Origin: an uncultured Clostridia bacterium
Lineage (GTDB): Bacteria > Bacillota > Clostridia > TANB77 > CAG-508
Reading direction: 5' to 3'
Length of the DNA: 36,734 nt
Assembly: GCA_947385375.1 (NCBI GenBank)
Contig: CANDKR010000014.1
Coordinates: 1-36,734, forward strand
Position numbers and translations under genes: made by a program. The notes under the pieces were generated by a model. It was given only the letters and a program-made list of their open reading frames with translations, was not told where the DNA came from and made no database searches. Every line of letters starts with the position of its first letter. The first letter of the stretch is position 1. Of the stretch, positions 16,697-25,494 are shown in pieces.

Positions 16697-17560
16697 TTAT
16701 TCTGATAATGGTTGAACTTTAATAGCATCATTCATCATGTTTTCAAAAGTTTCTGTACTATAGTTTTTTAATACATTGTTTATATTGTTTAATAATTCAC
16801 TATTTCCTTTTCTTACTGAAATACCGATATTAATTTCCTCTTCTGACACTTCAAAATTATCTTCTGTATCTGTAAAATCTAATAATTTCATATTAGGATA
16901 AACCTCTAAAGCAGCCATTGCTGTTGGCATATCGGTTACTACCAAATCTACTGTTTTTGAATTTAATGCAACTAACATATTAGGTGCTGTATCCATTGCT
17001 GGTAAAATATTAGCATTTTTTATTTGTGGTAAACAAGTATCATACCAACAAGTACTAATTTGTGAAGTACAAGTTGCCCCTTCTAAATCTGATAATCCTG
17101 TTGCATTTGCATAATCACTATCTGAATTTGTTAATGCTACAATTGAAGCATAATAATATGGTGTTGTAAAATCAACTGTTTCTAATCTCTCTGCTGTAAT
17201 AGATTGTCCTGCAATAACACAGTCTATTGTATTAGCACCAAGTGCTAAAGGTAAGCTATCCCAATCAATTTGATAAATTTCTAAATCCATATCAAGAGCA
17301 TCTGCAATATTTTTAGCCATCATAACATCATAACCATACGCGTAGTTATTACTATCTTTTATTGGTACTGCTCCATTAGAATTATCTGGTTGTGACCAAT
17401 TATATGGAGCATATGCGCATTCCATACCTACTCTTAAAACTCCTCTTTCTTCTGTGTTTCCACCTGTTTCTACATTTGTCCTTCCCAAAACAGCTACTGC
17501 TACTACTATTGCAACTATTGCTATAACTACAATAACTCCTAAAATTACTTTTCTATTCAT
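16697..17560 (-). CDS. Membrane-anchored amino-acid binding protein, probably lysine
   Basis: 287 residues. An N-terminal hydrophobic helix (about 5-27) lacks the lipobox Cys found in most Gram-positive binding proteins, so it may be an uncleaved anchor. The rest is an SBP_bac_3 domain: LRVGMECAYAPYNW, YGYDVMMAKNIADALDMDLE, AGQSITAERLETVDFTTPYY, and a VDLVVTDMPTAMA hinge region. It should deliver an amino acid to the permease. AGGAGG precedes the ATG. First gene of the riboswitch-controlled operon. Confidence 0.88.
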   Translation of the reverse strand: MNRKVILGVIVVIAIVAIVVAVAVLGRTNVETGGNTEERGVLRVGMECAYAPYNWSQPDNSNGAVPIKDSNNYAYGYDVMMAKNIADALDMDLEIYQIDWDSLPLALGANTIDCVIAGQSITAERLETVDFTTPYYYASIVALTNSDSDYANATGLSDLEGATCTSQISTCWYDTCLPQIKNANILPAMDTAPNMLVALNSKTVDLVVTDMPTAMAALEVYPNMKLLDFTDTEDNFEVSEEEINIGISVRKGNSELLNNINNVLKNYSTETFENMMNDAIKVQPLSE

Positions 17561-17654
17561 AAAAATACCTCCTATTTTTATACTTCGCCATAACTTAAAA
17601 ACATACTAATAGAAGGTCAAAAAAGACATTTATAAATTCATCTATATAACAAAA

Positions 17655-17693
17655 GACCACGTACGTCTTTTCTTATATAGAACGTACATGGTC
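17655..17693 (-). terminator. Intrinsic terminator of the lysine riboswitch
   Basis: On the minus strand GACCATGTACGTTC (17693-17680) pairs with GACGTACGTGGTC (17667-17655), and UUUUGUU follows. It lies between the aptamer and the binding protein gene, so riboswitch control is probably by transcription attenuation. Confidence 0.8.
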
Positions 17694-17756
17694 AAATATT
17701 CAAGTAGAATTAAACTATAAATATATTACATATTTATAGCATTTCACTTTATATTA

Positions 17757-17915
17757 GATAGCGCTCCACATAAGTGACAGTACATTACATATTTTGCAAT
17801 GTCCCAGCAGTATTTACTTAGGCTTTAAATACCACTTCGGCGATATTTCCTTTCAAATATTTATAAGAGCCTAATTCAAATATATATCTTACTCTTAAAT
17901 ATCGCGACCTCTATC
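17757..17915 (-). promoter_or_regulatory. Lysine riboswitch (L-box)
   Basis: Read on the minus strand, the hallmark blocks occur in order: GATAGAGGTCGCG, AAGAGTA, a stem with TGAAAGGAAATATCGCCGAAG, CTGCTGGGACATTGC, TGTAATGTACTGTCA, and GTGGAGCGCTATC. GATAG and CTATC close P1. This matches the L-box aptamer found before lysine synthesis and uptake genes. It is the reason for assigning lysine to the ABC transporter that follows. Confidence 0.92.
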
Positions 17916-17952
17916 ATTATCATTATTCATGACAAAATATTAAATTACTAAT

Positions 17953-17981
17953 AGGATAGCACGAATTATGTTAATTGTCAA
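17953..17981 (-). promoter_or_regulatory. Promoter of the lysine riboswitch transcript
   Basis: TTGACA (17981-17976), 17 bp, TATCCT (17958-17953) on the minus strand, about 40 bases upstream of the aptamer. Confidence 0.75.
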
Positions 17982-18008
17982 GCACTAAATTTAAAATTTT
18001 GTAATTTT

Positions 18009-19208
18009 CTATTTCTGAACTAACTCACTTGTATATAGTTTACCGTCTTGTACAACATTTAAGAAAAACTTTTTATTTAGCATATCTTTTGTAATTTCAA
18101 AGAAATATCTAAAACCATCTTTTTTTCCTGTATGATTATCGGAGTTATTACAATAATACATTTCACCATCTTCATCAGTAATATAAATACTTTTTTCCCA
18201 AGTTTCTGTCCATTTAAGTGGTATTTCTCCTTCATTTACATGTTCAAAAAATCCTTCTAGAGAACCTTTTACTACTAGATAAATTTCTGAAACTTCTACT
18301 TTATCAAGAGTTAAATTAGGAATTTCTTCGGATAAATCTAATTTTGTCATAGTTCTTTCATAAAATTTTTCAGGTACATCTATCTCAAAATTCCACTCTA
18401 CATCAGATACATCAAAATCTTCTGTGTAATTTTCTTCACCTGAAAAATCTACCATCGTGAAACCTAAGTCTTTTATACTCACATATAGTTTTTTACTTTT
18501 TGGGTAAACATCAAAAGGTGTAAAAGTCATTTTTGATGTTATAGTATGATTTTTAGCTGATATAACAGGTGCACCAATACCAGAACTTATAAAATTATCT
18601 CCTAGTATATTAGTTCTATCAAAGGCTATTTCCCATTTTTGATACATCTCTTTTATATATTCTACCGAACTTTGGGACGACCAATCTGGACTATACCCAT
18701 TTAATCTTGTTGACACAGCATATACATTTTTTTCCTCGTCACATACCCCAAAACTAAAACAGAATGTTTCCGTGTTAATCTCCATATCTTCTGGGAATTT
18801 AAAATCAGCAGTAATTTCAACATATTCGTCTGTCATTAGCAAAGAGTTTAACTTTACTCCAATTCCATCTTGTACAACATAGTCCATATCAAGCATCTCT
18901 GTATATCCTGCTTCTGTAGCGTCTTTTACGGTTGAATAATCTAAAGGACGTTCTACATCCTCGTACCCTTTAAAACCAATATCCCAGTGATTTTTTGCGT
19001 TAATTCCTGCATTAATTCCAAAAAACACTAATACCACTGCAAACAAGCTTACTGCCTGCAATAATCTTTTTTTACTTATCATATATGTTCTCCTCTCTTC
19101 AAAAATGTTTTCAGGGAATACTTTTTCGTTCTTTTGTTCATATTCTGATTCAAAATTAGATATAGCAATCCTTTTCTTTAATTCATCTAATAATTCTTTA
19201 TTTTCCAT
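18009..19208 (-). CDS. Membrane-anchored anti-sigma factor (DUF4179-like)
   Basis: About 399 residues from ATG at 19208, chosen because GGGGGT lies 9 bases before it; the ATG at 19217 has none. A charged N-terminal cytoplasmic part of about 45 residues (likely sigma-binding), one membrane segment (about 48-68), then a large extracytoplasmic beta-rich region with repeated aromatic positions. It overlaps the ECF sigma gene by 11 bases, the usual pairing. The sensed signal is unknown. Confidence 0.75.
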   Translation of the reverse strand: MENKELLDELKKRIAISNFESEYEQKNEKVFPENIFEERRTYMISKKRLLQAVSLFAVVLVFFGINAGINAKNHWDIGFKGYEDVERPLDYSTVKDATEAGYTEMLDMDYVVQDGIGVKLNSLLMTDEYVEITADFKFPEDMEINTETFCFSFGVCDEEKNVYAVSTRLNGYSPDWSSQSSVEYIKEMYQKWEIAFDRTNILGDNFISSGIGAPVISAKNHTITSKMTFTPFDVYPKSKKLYVSIKDLGFTMVDFSGEENYTEDFDVSDVEWNFEIDVPEKFYERTMTKLDLSEEIPNLTLDKVEVSEIYLVVKGSLEGFFEHVNEGEIPLKWTETWEKSIYITDEDGEMYYCNNSDNHTGKKDGFRYFFEITKDMLNKKFFLNVVQDGKLYTSELVQK

Positions 19209-19755
19209 CAGAACCATACCCCCTTTCTGTTAATACTTTAAAAAGTCTTTTTCTCATTCTAAACAATTTTGATTTCACTTTTGACTTAGACATATTAAAC
19301 ATTATTCCAATTTCTTTTACACTTTTCCCTGAATAATAATACTCTATAAATATGTCTTTATCTTCACTTTTTAAGTTGTCTAATTCGGTATAAATAATTT
19401 TCTCACGTTCATTATGTATTGAAACTAATTCCACATCACTTAAGTCAATTATTTGTTCAGAGCACTCATCTATATTCAACATAAACTTAGTTTGCCTAAA
19501 CTTATATTTCATTAAATTTTTAGTTATTCCACCTATATATGCTGACATACTTTTATTAACATCTAGTTTATCTCTATTTTTCCATACAGCTGTAAATACA
19601 TCTAGTATAACTTCTTCAATGTCCTCTTCTGTCAAAGTGTTTCGATTATTTCTAACTATTGTATAAATATAATTCTTATAATCTTGCACAAGTGCTTCAA
19701 TAACCAGCTCATTATCACACATATAAGCAGATATTTTCTTATCTTCTACTTTCAA
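19198..19755 (-). CDS. ECF-type RNA polymerase sigma factor
   Basis: 185 residues. Region 2 (about 20-85, with VIEALVQDYKNYIYTIVRNN and EEVILDVFTAVWKNRDK) and region 4 (about 125-180, KDIFIEYYYSGKSVKEIGIMFNMSKSKVKSKLFRMRKRL) are separated by a short linker, as in ECF sigma factors. It probably starts at TTG (19755), since AAAAGGAG lies about 12 bases upstream; an ATG at 19722 is an alternative. It directs the polymerase to stress genes and is held by the overlapping anti-sigma factor. Confidence 0.85.
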   Translation of the reverse strand: MKVEDKKISAYMCDNELVIEALVQDYKNYIYTIVRNNRNTLTEEDIEEVILDVFTAVWKNRDKLDVNKSMSAYIGGITKNLMKYKFRQTKFMLNIDECSEQIIDLSDVELVSIHNEREKIIYTELDNLKSEDKDIFIEYYYSGKSVKEIGIMFNMSKSKVKSKLFRMRKRLFKVLTERGYGSDGK

Positions 19756-19840
19756 TTTCGCTCTAAACTCCTTTTAAAAGATACCTTTCATTTATATATT
19801 AGCACATTTTGTAAATCGGTTGCATTTTTATGAAATAAAA

Positions 19841-19860
19841 AAACACTATTTCTAGTGTTT
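19841..19860 (-). terminator. Terminator of the WYL-regulated cluster
   Basis: AAACACTA (19841-19848) pairs with TAGTGTTT (19853-19860), and a run of U follows on the minus strand, 4 bases beyond the radical SAM stop. Confidence 0.75.
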
Positions 19861-19864
19861 GTAT

Positions 19865-20752
19865 CTAAAATAATGTTAATTGTTCGTGAATACTTGCGTT
19901 CTTTTTATATGCCTTAATAATATCAGACATCTTATATAAAAGCCCATATTTTTTACACTCTTCCATAAATACTTTATATAATTTTTTATAATTTATAGCT
20001 TTGCAATTATACCTTGCTCCATAGCATTTCAGATATTTCTGTTTCAAGCCTACAAAATGCTCGTCCAATTTCTTAAAATAATAATCTCTTTGATTCTCCC
20101 TTAAAGTCATTCCCATATAAGTATGAATAAATTTTACTCCATTTTCTGACGCGAGCGTAACTAATTCTTTTATATCTTCCTCTTTATCTGTAATAAATGG
20201 TAATACTGGATTAAGCATAACACCAACAAATATGCCATTATCAGACAAAGTTTTTATAGCCTGCAATCTTTTAGAAGAAACACATACTCTTGGCTCTATT
20301 ATTTTTGCAAGCTCATCCTTTGGTGTTGTTATTGTAAATTTAACTATTACATCATTTTTAGAATTTATCTCTTTTAATAAATCTATATCTCTTAAAATCA
20401 AGTCACTTTTTGTATCAATAGAAACTCCAAATCCATATTTTAAAAGTAGTCTCAAAGCTCCTCTAGTTAACTCATATTCTTTTTCTAAAGGATTATAGGT
20501 ATCTGACATAGCACCAATACCAACAACACCTTTTTCTCTTTTTTTGGATAATTCTTGTTCTAGAATTTGCAAAGCATTTTCTTTTCCACTGACCATATCA
20601 AAATTATCTATATGATAGCAATTACTCCTACTATCACAATAAATACAACCATGTGAGCAACCCCTATACAAATTCATATTATAGTCAATTCCATACCAAC
20701 TGTTGCCATATTTTACTTTTGATAATATTGTTTTTGTTTTTATAAATTCCAT
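19865..20752 (-). CDS. SPL-like radical SAM protein
   Basis: 295 residues. MNLYRGCSHGCIYCDSR carries the CxxxCxxC 4Fe-4S ligands (residues about 32-39). The stretch GIGAMSDTYNPLEKEYELTRGALRLL is typical of the spore photoproduct lyase-related Rv2578c/SplB-like group of radical SAM proteins. Their substrate is not established. Its stop is near a terminator and its ATG follows the GNAT gene by one base, so it is co-transcribed in the WYL-regulated cluster. Confidence 0.82.
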   Translation of the reverse strand: MEFIKTKTILSKVKYGNSWYGIDYNMNLYRGCSHGCIYCDSRSNCYHIDNFDMVSGKENALQILEQELSKKREKGVVGIGAMSDTYNPLEKEYELTRGALRLLLKYGFGVSIDTKSDLILRDIDLLKEINSKNDVIVKFTITTPKDELAKIIEPRVCVSSKRLQAIKTLSDNGIFVGVMLNPVLPFITDKEEDIKELVTLASENGVKFIHTYMGMTLRENQRDYYFKKLDEHFVGLKQKYLKCYGARYNCKAINYKKLYKVFMEECKKYGLLYKMSDIIKAYKKNASIHEQLTLF

Positions 20753-20753
20753 T

Positions 20754-21500
20754 TTACTCCTTTATCAATTTTTCAAAAGAATTTGCATTCAATATTGTAT
20801 TTGATATAAACTTACCTTTATAAAAGTTAGCCCAGTTATTAAATATACAAGGAATTGTTTTTGCTTTCTCTAAATTATCTATTTTTATAAAATTTATTTT
20901 AATATTGTTTTCCTTTGCATAATTAGATAGCTCATTTACCTCATATTCTACATAAGGACAAGCTGGACTATAATAAATTGTAAAATCTTTGCTATCTATT
21001 TTCATTGTTCGTGCATTATCACTAAATTTAGGAGTATCACCATCTTTAAGTTGTAAAGCTAATAATTCATAATCTCCTACTTCATCAATAACTTTAAATC
21101 CATAATGAAGAAAAAATTTCTTTTCTGATAAAAAAGGTTTTTTCTTTTTAGAAGTTAATGTACATATACCACTCATACCTTTTTCTTTTGAATCGTTTAT
21201 AGCATATTCTAATAACTCTTTAGCAATTCCTTTACCTTTAAAACTTCCTGCAACCCATAGACAATAAATATATTCGTAATTCTTCCCTTCTACTGGTACC
21301 CAAGCTGTCTCAACTGGCTCATATTCAATAAAAGTTTTTCCTCTAGCATTTAATTTTCTAAAAACGTGTCCATCTTTTAGTTTATTTTTTATCCATTCTT
21401 TCTTTACATCAACACCATCTTGATGTTTTTTGTCACCTATTGCACAGCATATATGCTCGTCTGCAATATTATTCAAGCTTAAATTTATATATTCGTTCAT
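20754..21500 (-). CDS. GNAT N-acetyltransferase with C-terminal YoaP-like domain
   Basis: 248 residues. The N-terminal half holds a GNAT fold with CLWVAGSFKGKGIAKELLEYAI, the acetyl-CoA pyrophosphate loop (Q/R-x-x-G-x-A equivalent KGKGIA). After about residue 165 comes a thioredoxin-like YoaP-type domain with YYSPACPYVEYEV (Cys-Pro). The acceptor substrate is unknown. GGAAAAAT sits before the ATG. It lies 20 bases after the GyrI-like gene and one base before the radical SAM gene. Confidence 0.8.
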   Translation of the reverse strand: MNEYINLSLNNIADEHICCAIGDKKHQDGVDVKKEWIKNKLKDGHVFRKLNARGKTFIEYEPVETAWVPVEGKNYEYIYCLWVAGSFKGKGIAKELLEYAINDSKEKGMSGICTLTSKKKKPFLSEKKFFLHYGFKVIDEVGDYELLALQLKDGDTPKFSDNARTMKIDSKDFTIYYSPACPYVEYEVNELSNYAKENNIKINFIKIDNLEKAKTIPCIFNNWANFYKGKFISNTILNANSFEKLIKE

Positions 21501-21519
21501 ATTTTTCCTCTTTCCTATA

Positions 21520-22155
21520 TTATTTTTTCTTTATTGGATGTCTTACAACTGTTTTTAATTTACTTTCATCACATCTTCTTGGATCACTTAAATAAATTTC
21601 ATGGTGAAGTCTATTTTCATTTATATCTAATTCATATCCATTTTCCAACATGTATTTGTGCATTATATCAACAGTTTCAGGCTCATCATCATAGGAACCT
21701 ATATGCATACATTGTACACATACACCTTCATCATAGCTTAAAAATTCTACATTTGAAAAGTCCTCATTTTTCTTTTTAGTTGCTTCTTCAATTGCCCAAT
21801 CAAAATCTTTTTTAGTTACAAAATCTGGTAATCTAATAACAGAAATAAAATTAAAATTATCTTTTTTACCATAATCTATTCCATTTCTACTTCCGTCTTG
21901 CCACCAAAATCCTTCAAGTGGTGGAACTACATATTCAAAATATCCATCTATTTTATAGTTTACTTTGTAACTCATCTTTATAGTAAAAGCAATAGCATAT
22001 AAAAGACCTATAGTTGCTTTGTACTCACTATTCTCACTATTAGGATTTCCTTTTCCTCTAACTGCAATATAATTCATTTTAGGAATTTCTACAATACTTG
22101 GTTTATTCTTTGGCATATAAAACTCTTTATATTCCTTTTTATAATCAAAAGCCAT
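21520..22155 (-). CDS. GyrI-like small-molecule-binding protein
   Basis: 211 residues from ATG at 22155, behind AGGGAGAAAATAAA; the longer frame would run through the operator at 22204-22221. YIAVRGKGNPNSENSEYKATIGLLYAIAFTIKMSYK and GYFEYVVPPLEGFWW match the GyrI-like (SOUL/GyrI superfamily) domain of the stand-alone type found in Firmicutes. Such proteins bind hydrophobic drugs and are usually drug-response effectors. It is directly downstream of the WYL regulator gene with a matching operator in between. Confidence 0.8.
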   Translation of the reverse strand: MAFDYKKEYKEFYMPKNKPSIVEIPKMNYIAVRGKGNPNSENSEYKATIGLLYAIAFTIKMSYKVNYKIDGYFEYVVPPLEGFWWQDGSRNGIDYGKKDNFNFISVIRLPDFVTKKDFDWAIEEATKKKNEDFSNVEFLSYDEGVCVQCMHIGSYDDEPETVDIMHKYMLENGYELDINENRLHHEIYLSDPRRCDESKLKTVVRHPIKKK

Positions 22156-22203
22156 TTTATTTTCTCCCTTCAAATTTTTTAAATAAAGTATATAATACAT
22201 AAC

Positions 22204-22221
22204 ATGACAACTGTATGTCAT
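22204..22221. promoter_or_regulatory. Operator dyad ATGACA-N6-TGTCAT (copy 2)
   Basis: ATGACA (22204-22209), ACTGTA, TGTCAT (22216-22221). The same half-sites with the same 6-base spacing occur in front of the WYL regulator gene. It sits between the regulator stop and the GyrI-like start, so it probably controls an internal promoter. Confidence 0.65.
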
Positions 22222-22222
22222 A

Positions 22223-23122
22223 TTATAAATAATTTTTTATAGTTTTTTCTAGTTTAGTTTTTACAACTTTTCTAACTTTATCTGGGGACAAAACTTTTAC
22301 ATATTCTCCAAAGGATAAAATAAAACCATGGACCCACTCTCCCTCTGGATATTCAACTTTTACAATAAAATCTCCATTTTGATTTTTACTTATTTCTTCG
22401 CTCTCAAATTCATCATATACTCTATAAGCCATTTCTTTACTTATTTCTAGTTTTAGTGATATACTTCCTAAATTATAATTCTCCTCTTTTTTCTCTTCTG
22501 GTAATTCTCTCTCAAAAGTTTTATCTAATATTCTAATTTCTTTCATTCTAGAAATTTTAAATATCCTATAATCTTCTTTCGTCATACAGTAACTTATTAA
22601 ATACCAAGACTTATCTTTAAACCATATTCTTAGCGGTTCAACAATTCTTTTACTTTCTTCACCATTAGAATTATAGTACACAAATTCTATCTGCTTTCTG
22701 TTTAATATTGCAGTTTTTATCTTGTTAAATCTATCTTCTTTTTCACTATCTCTATCCCAATTTGAAAAGTCTATCTTAATCCAATCTTCTACTTTCTTAT
22801 TAAATAATGTACTTAATTTACTTAAAACCGCTTCTTCCTCCTGTCCTACAACCTTTTTTATACTTTGCAGAGCAAATAAAATTTGATTTTGCTCTTCCTC
22901 AGAAAGAATTGTTCTATTTAATACATACTCATCTAAAATGCCTATCCCGCCATCTTTGCCTTTACTTGCATAAATTGGTATATTAGCCATACTAAGTGTT
23001 TCAATATCTCTATATATTGTTCTAGTAGATACTTCAAACCTATCTGCTAACTCCTTTGCAGTAACTTTTTTCTTTTGTAGTAATATATATACTATCTCAA
23101 ATAATCTATTATTAACTTGCAT
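22223..23122 (-). CDS. HTH-WYL transcriptional regulator (YafY type)
   Basis: 299 residues. The N-terminal DeoR-like winged helix (3-60, TAKELADRFEVSTRTIYRDIETLSMANIPI) binds DNA. The WYL domain (about 140-215, QIEFVYYNSNG, PLRIWFKDKSWYLISYC) and a WCX tail (YPEGEWVHGFILSFGEYVKVL) probably bind a ligand or nucleic acid. AGGAGG precedes the ATG at 23122. Dyads ahead of its own gene and of the next gene suggest it autoregulates and controls the GyrI-GNAT-radical SAM cluster. Confidence 0.87.
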   Translation of the reverse strand: MQVNNRLFEIVYILLQKKKVTAKELADRFEVSTRTIYRDIETLSMANIPIYASKGKDGGIGILDEYVLNRTILSEEEQNQILFALQSIKKVVGQEEEAVLSKLSTLFNKKVEDWIKIDFSNWDRDSEKEDRFNKIKTAILNRKQIEFVYYNSNGEESKRIVEPLRIWFKDKSWYLISYCMTKEDYRIFKISRMKEIRILDKTFERELPEEKKEENYNLGSISLKLEISKEMAYRVYDEFESEEISKNQNGDFIVKVEYPEGEWVHGFILSFGEYVKVLSPDKVRKVVKTKLEKTIKNYL

Positions 23123-23155
23123 ATTTGCCTCCTATAAGTATTATATCATATAAAT

Positions 23156-23173
23156 ATGACATCTGTCTGTCAT
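23156..23173. promoter_or_regulatory. Operator dyad ATGACA-N6-TGTCAT (copy 1)
   Basis: ATGACA (23156-23161), TCTGTC, TGTCAT (23168-23173). It overlaps the -35 side of the regulator promoter, whose TATAAT -10 lies at 23145-23140 on the minus strand. Confidence 0.7.
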
Positions 23174-23203
23174 ATTTAGAAAGACTTAATAAATTTCTTA
23201 AAA

Positions 23204-23232
23204 TTGACACATTATGTAAATCATGCTATAAT
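23204..23232 (+). promoter_or_regulatory. Perfect consensus promoter of the second GC-rich orphan gene
   Basis: TTGACA (23204-23209), 17 bp, TATAAT (23227-23232), 32 bases before the ATG. It diverges from the WYL regulator promoter. Confidence 0.85.
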
Positions 23233-23263
23233 ATTTTATGTAAATATATTGGAGGTGCTTTCC

Positions 23264-23584
23264 ATGCGAAATAGACTAAAAACTCTTTCTACCGACGACC
23301 TCGACGCCAGCTGTCGGGTTATGTTAACGGGATTCCCGTATTTTACCATGTCCGACGTAGCAAAGATATACCTCGCGCTGAATAACAAAAGCACAGATGG
23401 GTTAAAGCAATTCGCTGAAAAAGCCAAAGAAATTGCAGTAAAAATGCCCAGCAAAAAAACCGATTATGTCTATCAATTCGTAAATGAATCTGCTCTGTTC
23501 GAGCTATTTCAACAAGCTCTGCCCAATCAGTTGCGGAGCAAAGGAATTGATTGCTGGGGACGTTTAATGCAATACATTTCTTAA
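23264..23584 (+). CDS. GC-rich orphan protein of 106 residues
   Basis: The protein starts MRNRLKTLSTDDLDASCRVM and ends LRSKGIDCWGRLMQYIS. It is soluble, mostly helical and moderately basic, and I recognise no family. GGAGGTG stands 6 bases before the ATG at 23264, which fixes the start; the longer frame begins inside the promoter. It has a perfect consensus promoter and a strong GC-rich terminator of its own. GC content is well above that of its AT-rich neighbours, like the orphan at 7391-7753, so it is probably an acquired single-gene cassette. Confidence 0.72.
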   Translation: MRNRLKTLSTDDLDASCRVMLTGFPYFTMSDVAKIYLALNNKSTDGLKQFAEKAKEIAVKMPSKKTDYVYQFVNESALFELFQQALPNQLRSKGIDCWGRLMQYIS

Positions 23585-23592
23585 AACACATG

Positions 23593-23637
23593 AACCGCCC
23601 TGTGAGAAGTTCAGTATTCTCATGGGGCGGTTTTTTT
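23593..23637 (+). terminator. Strong terminator of the second orphan gene
   Basis: AACCGCCCTGTGAGAA (23593-23608) pairs with TTCTCATGGGGCGGTT (23617-23632) with G-U pairs, followed by a seven-T run. Confidence 0.9.
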
Positions 23638-23712
23638 ATAAAATTTACAATTATAGATTGTTAAGTCAAAATAAAGGTGATATAATGGAAAAAATTAATC
23701 AAGAGGTAGAAA

Positions 23713-25488
23713 ATGAACATACTAATATCTTTTATAAAACTATTTGGTGGAATAGCTCTATTAATTTATGGAATGAAATTACTAAGCTCAAATTTAAAAA
23801 AAATATCTGGAAGTAAACTTGAACAAATTTTAATATCCGTTACTGACAATAAATTTAAAGGTCTACTTATTGGAATATTAATGACAGTTGCTACACAAAG
23901 CTCTGCAGCTACCACAGTAATAGTAGTAGGTCTAGTTAATGCTAATATTCTAAAACTTAAAAATGCTATTCCTATAATTATGGGAGCTAATATCGGGACA
24001 ACTATGACTTCTCAAATATTAAGACTTACAGCTATAGCTGGCACTAGTTGGCTATCATTATTTACTCCAGAAACTCTTGCACCAATATTCATTTTAATTG
24101 GTTTACTATTAATAGAACTATCTAAAAACAAAAAATCAGAAACTATTGGACAAATGGTTATTGGAATTGGTTTATTATTTACAGGTATGATAACAATGGT
24201 AAATATAGCTAGCAGTTTTAGTGATTTGCCTATTTTATCTGAAATATTATCAAAGCTATCTAACCCAATTCTTGGAGTAATAGCTGGTGCATTGATTACA
24301 TTACTAGTACAAAGTTCTGCTGCCACAGTAGGAATCTTGCAAGCTCTTTCTACTACTGGACTAACTACATATTCAAGTGCAATTCCTATTATTTTAGGAC
24401 AAAATATTGGAACATGTGGTACTTCAATTATATCCAGTATTGGTGGTACAAAAAATGCAAAAAGGGCTGCTGCAGTTCACTTATACTTTAATTTAATTGG
24501 AACAATTATATTTTTAGTATTTATATATTCTTATCAATATTTAGTAGGTTTTTCATTTTGGGAGAACAGTATAGGAATGGGAGAAATAGCAAATTTCCAC
24601 ACACTTTTTAATGTAATATCAACAATTATACTTTTCCCTTTTACTGGTCTAATTGAAAATCTAACAATAATAACAATAAAAGAAAAAAATCAAAAAGATG
24701 ACGAAGATGACGATTATTTATCAGTGTTAGCTATGCTAGACGAAAGAGTTTCTAATATACCTAGCTTAGCAATTATAAATAGTACAAAAGTTATTGAAAA
24801 AATGGGAATCCTTGCAGAAAAAAATTTTAGGAAATCTATGGAGCTTTTAAGAAATTTCGACTCATCACAATTAGAAAAATTCCAAGCACGTGAAGATGCA
24901 ATAGATAGACTAGATAAAGAAATAGCCGCTTTTTTAGTAAAACTTTGGAATCAAGATTTATCAGAGCAAGAAAGTATTACAATTACATCATTATTTAAAA
25001 TTGAAGACGATTACGAAAAAGTTGGCGACTACGCTTATGAATTCTCAAAAATTATAGAAAATATGCACGAGTCTAATCTTAAACTTTCAGAGTATGCCTA
25101 TAATGATTTAGAGAAAATATATAATATAATTGAAGATGCAATTTTAGCTACACAACAGCTTTTAAAAGAACAAAATTTGAATTCTGTTATAGAAATTCAA
25201 GCTTTAAAAGAATTCTTTAGTCTTCAAAGCCAAAAATATAAAAATGAACATATTTCTAGGCTAAAAGAAGGTAAATGTAATGTTGAAACAGGTATTGCTT
25301 TCTTAGAGCTTTTAACTGTTTCTGAAAAATTAATAGATCATTGCTTAAACATTTCTATTTCAACTCTAAACTATATGACTAATAAGCACTTTATTACAGA
25401 ACAAGAATTTAGGAAAGATCTTTACGAGACAAATACAGAAATTTTGAAAGATAAACTAAATGAATGCAGTCATAAGTATGCAATATAA
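23713..25488 (+). CDS. Na/phosphate cotransporter with C-terminal PhoU-like domain
   Basis: 591 residues. Two inverted-repeat membrane halves carry the family signature QSSAATT (about residue 57) and VQSSAATVG (about 197), with GANIGTT and GQNIGTCGTS after them, as in NptA/YjbB/SLC34-type symporters. Residues from about 340 form a helical PhoU-like domain (VIEKMGILAEKNFRKSMELL, EDDYEKVGDYAYEFSKII). It should import phosphate with sodium. AAGAGGTAG stands before the ATG at 23713. A lone gene with its own terminator. Confidence 0.88.
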   Translation: MNILISFIKLFGGIALLIYGMKLLSSNLKKISGSKLEQILISVTDNKFKGLLIGILMTVATQSSAATTVIVVGLVNANILKLKNAIPIIMGANIGTTMTSQILRLTAIAGTSWLSLFTPETLAPIFILIGLLLIELSKNKKSETIGQMVIGIGLLFTGMITMVNIASSFSDLPILSEILSKLSNPILGVIAGALITLLVQSSAATVGILQALSTTGLTTYSSAIPIILGQNIGTCGTSIISSIGGTKNAKRAAAVHLYFNLIGTIIFLVFIYSYQYLVGFSFWENSIGMGEIANFHTLFNVISTIILFPFTGLIENLTIITIKEKNQKDDEDDDYLSVLAMLDERVSNIPSLAIINSTKVIEKMGILAEKNFRKSMELLRNFDSSQLEKFQAREDAIDRLDKEIAAFLVKLWNQDLSEQESITITSLFKIEDDYEKVGDYAYEFSKIIENMHESNLKLSEYAYNDLEKIYNIIEDAILATQQLLKEQNLNSVIEIQALKEFFSLQSQKYKNEHISRLKEGKCNVETGIAFLELLTVSEKLIDHCLNISISTLNYMTNKHFITEQEFRKDLYETNTEILKDKLNECSHKYAI

Positions 25489-25494
25489 AAAAAT

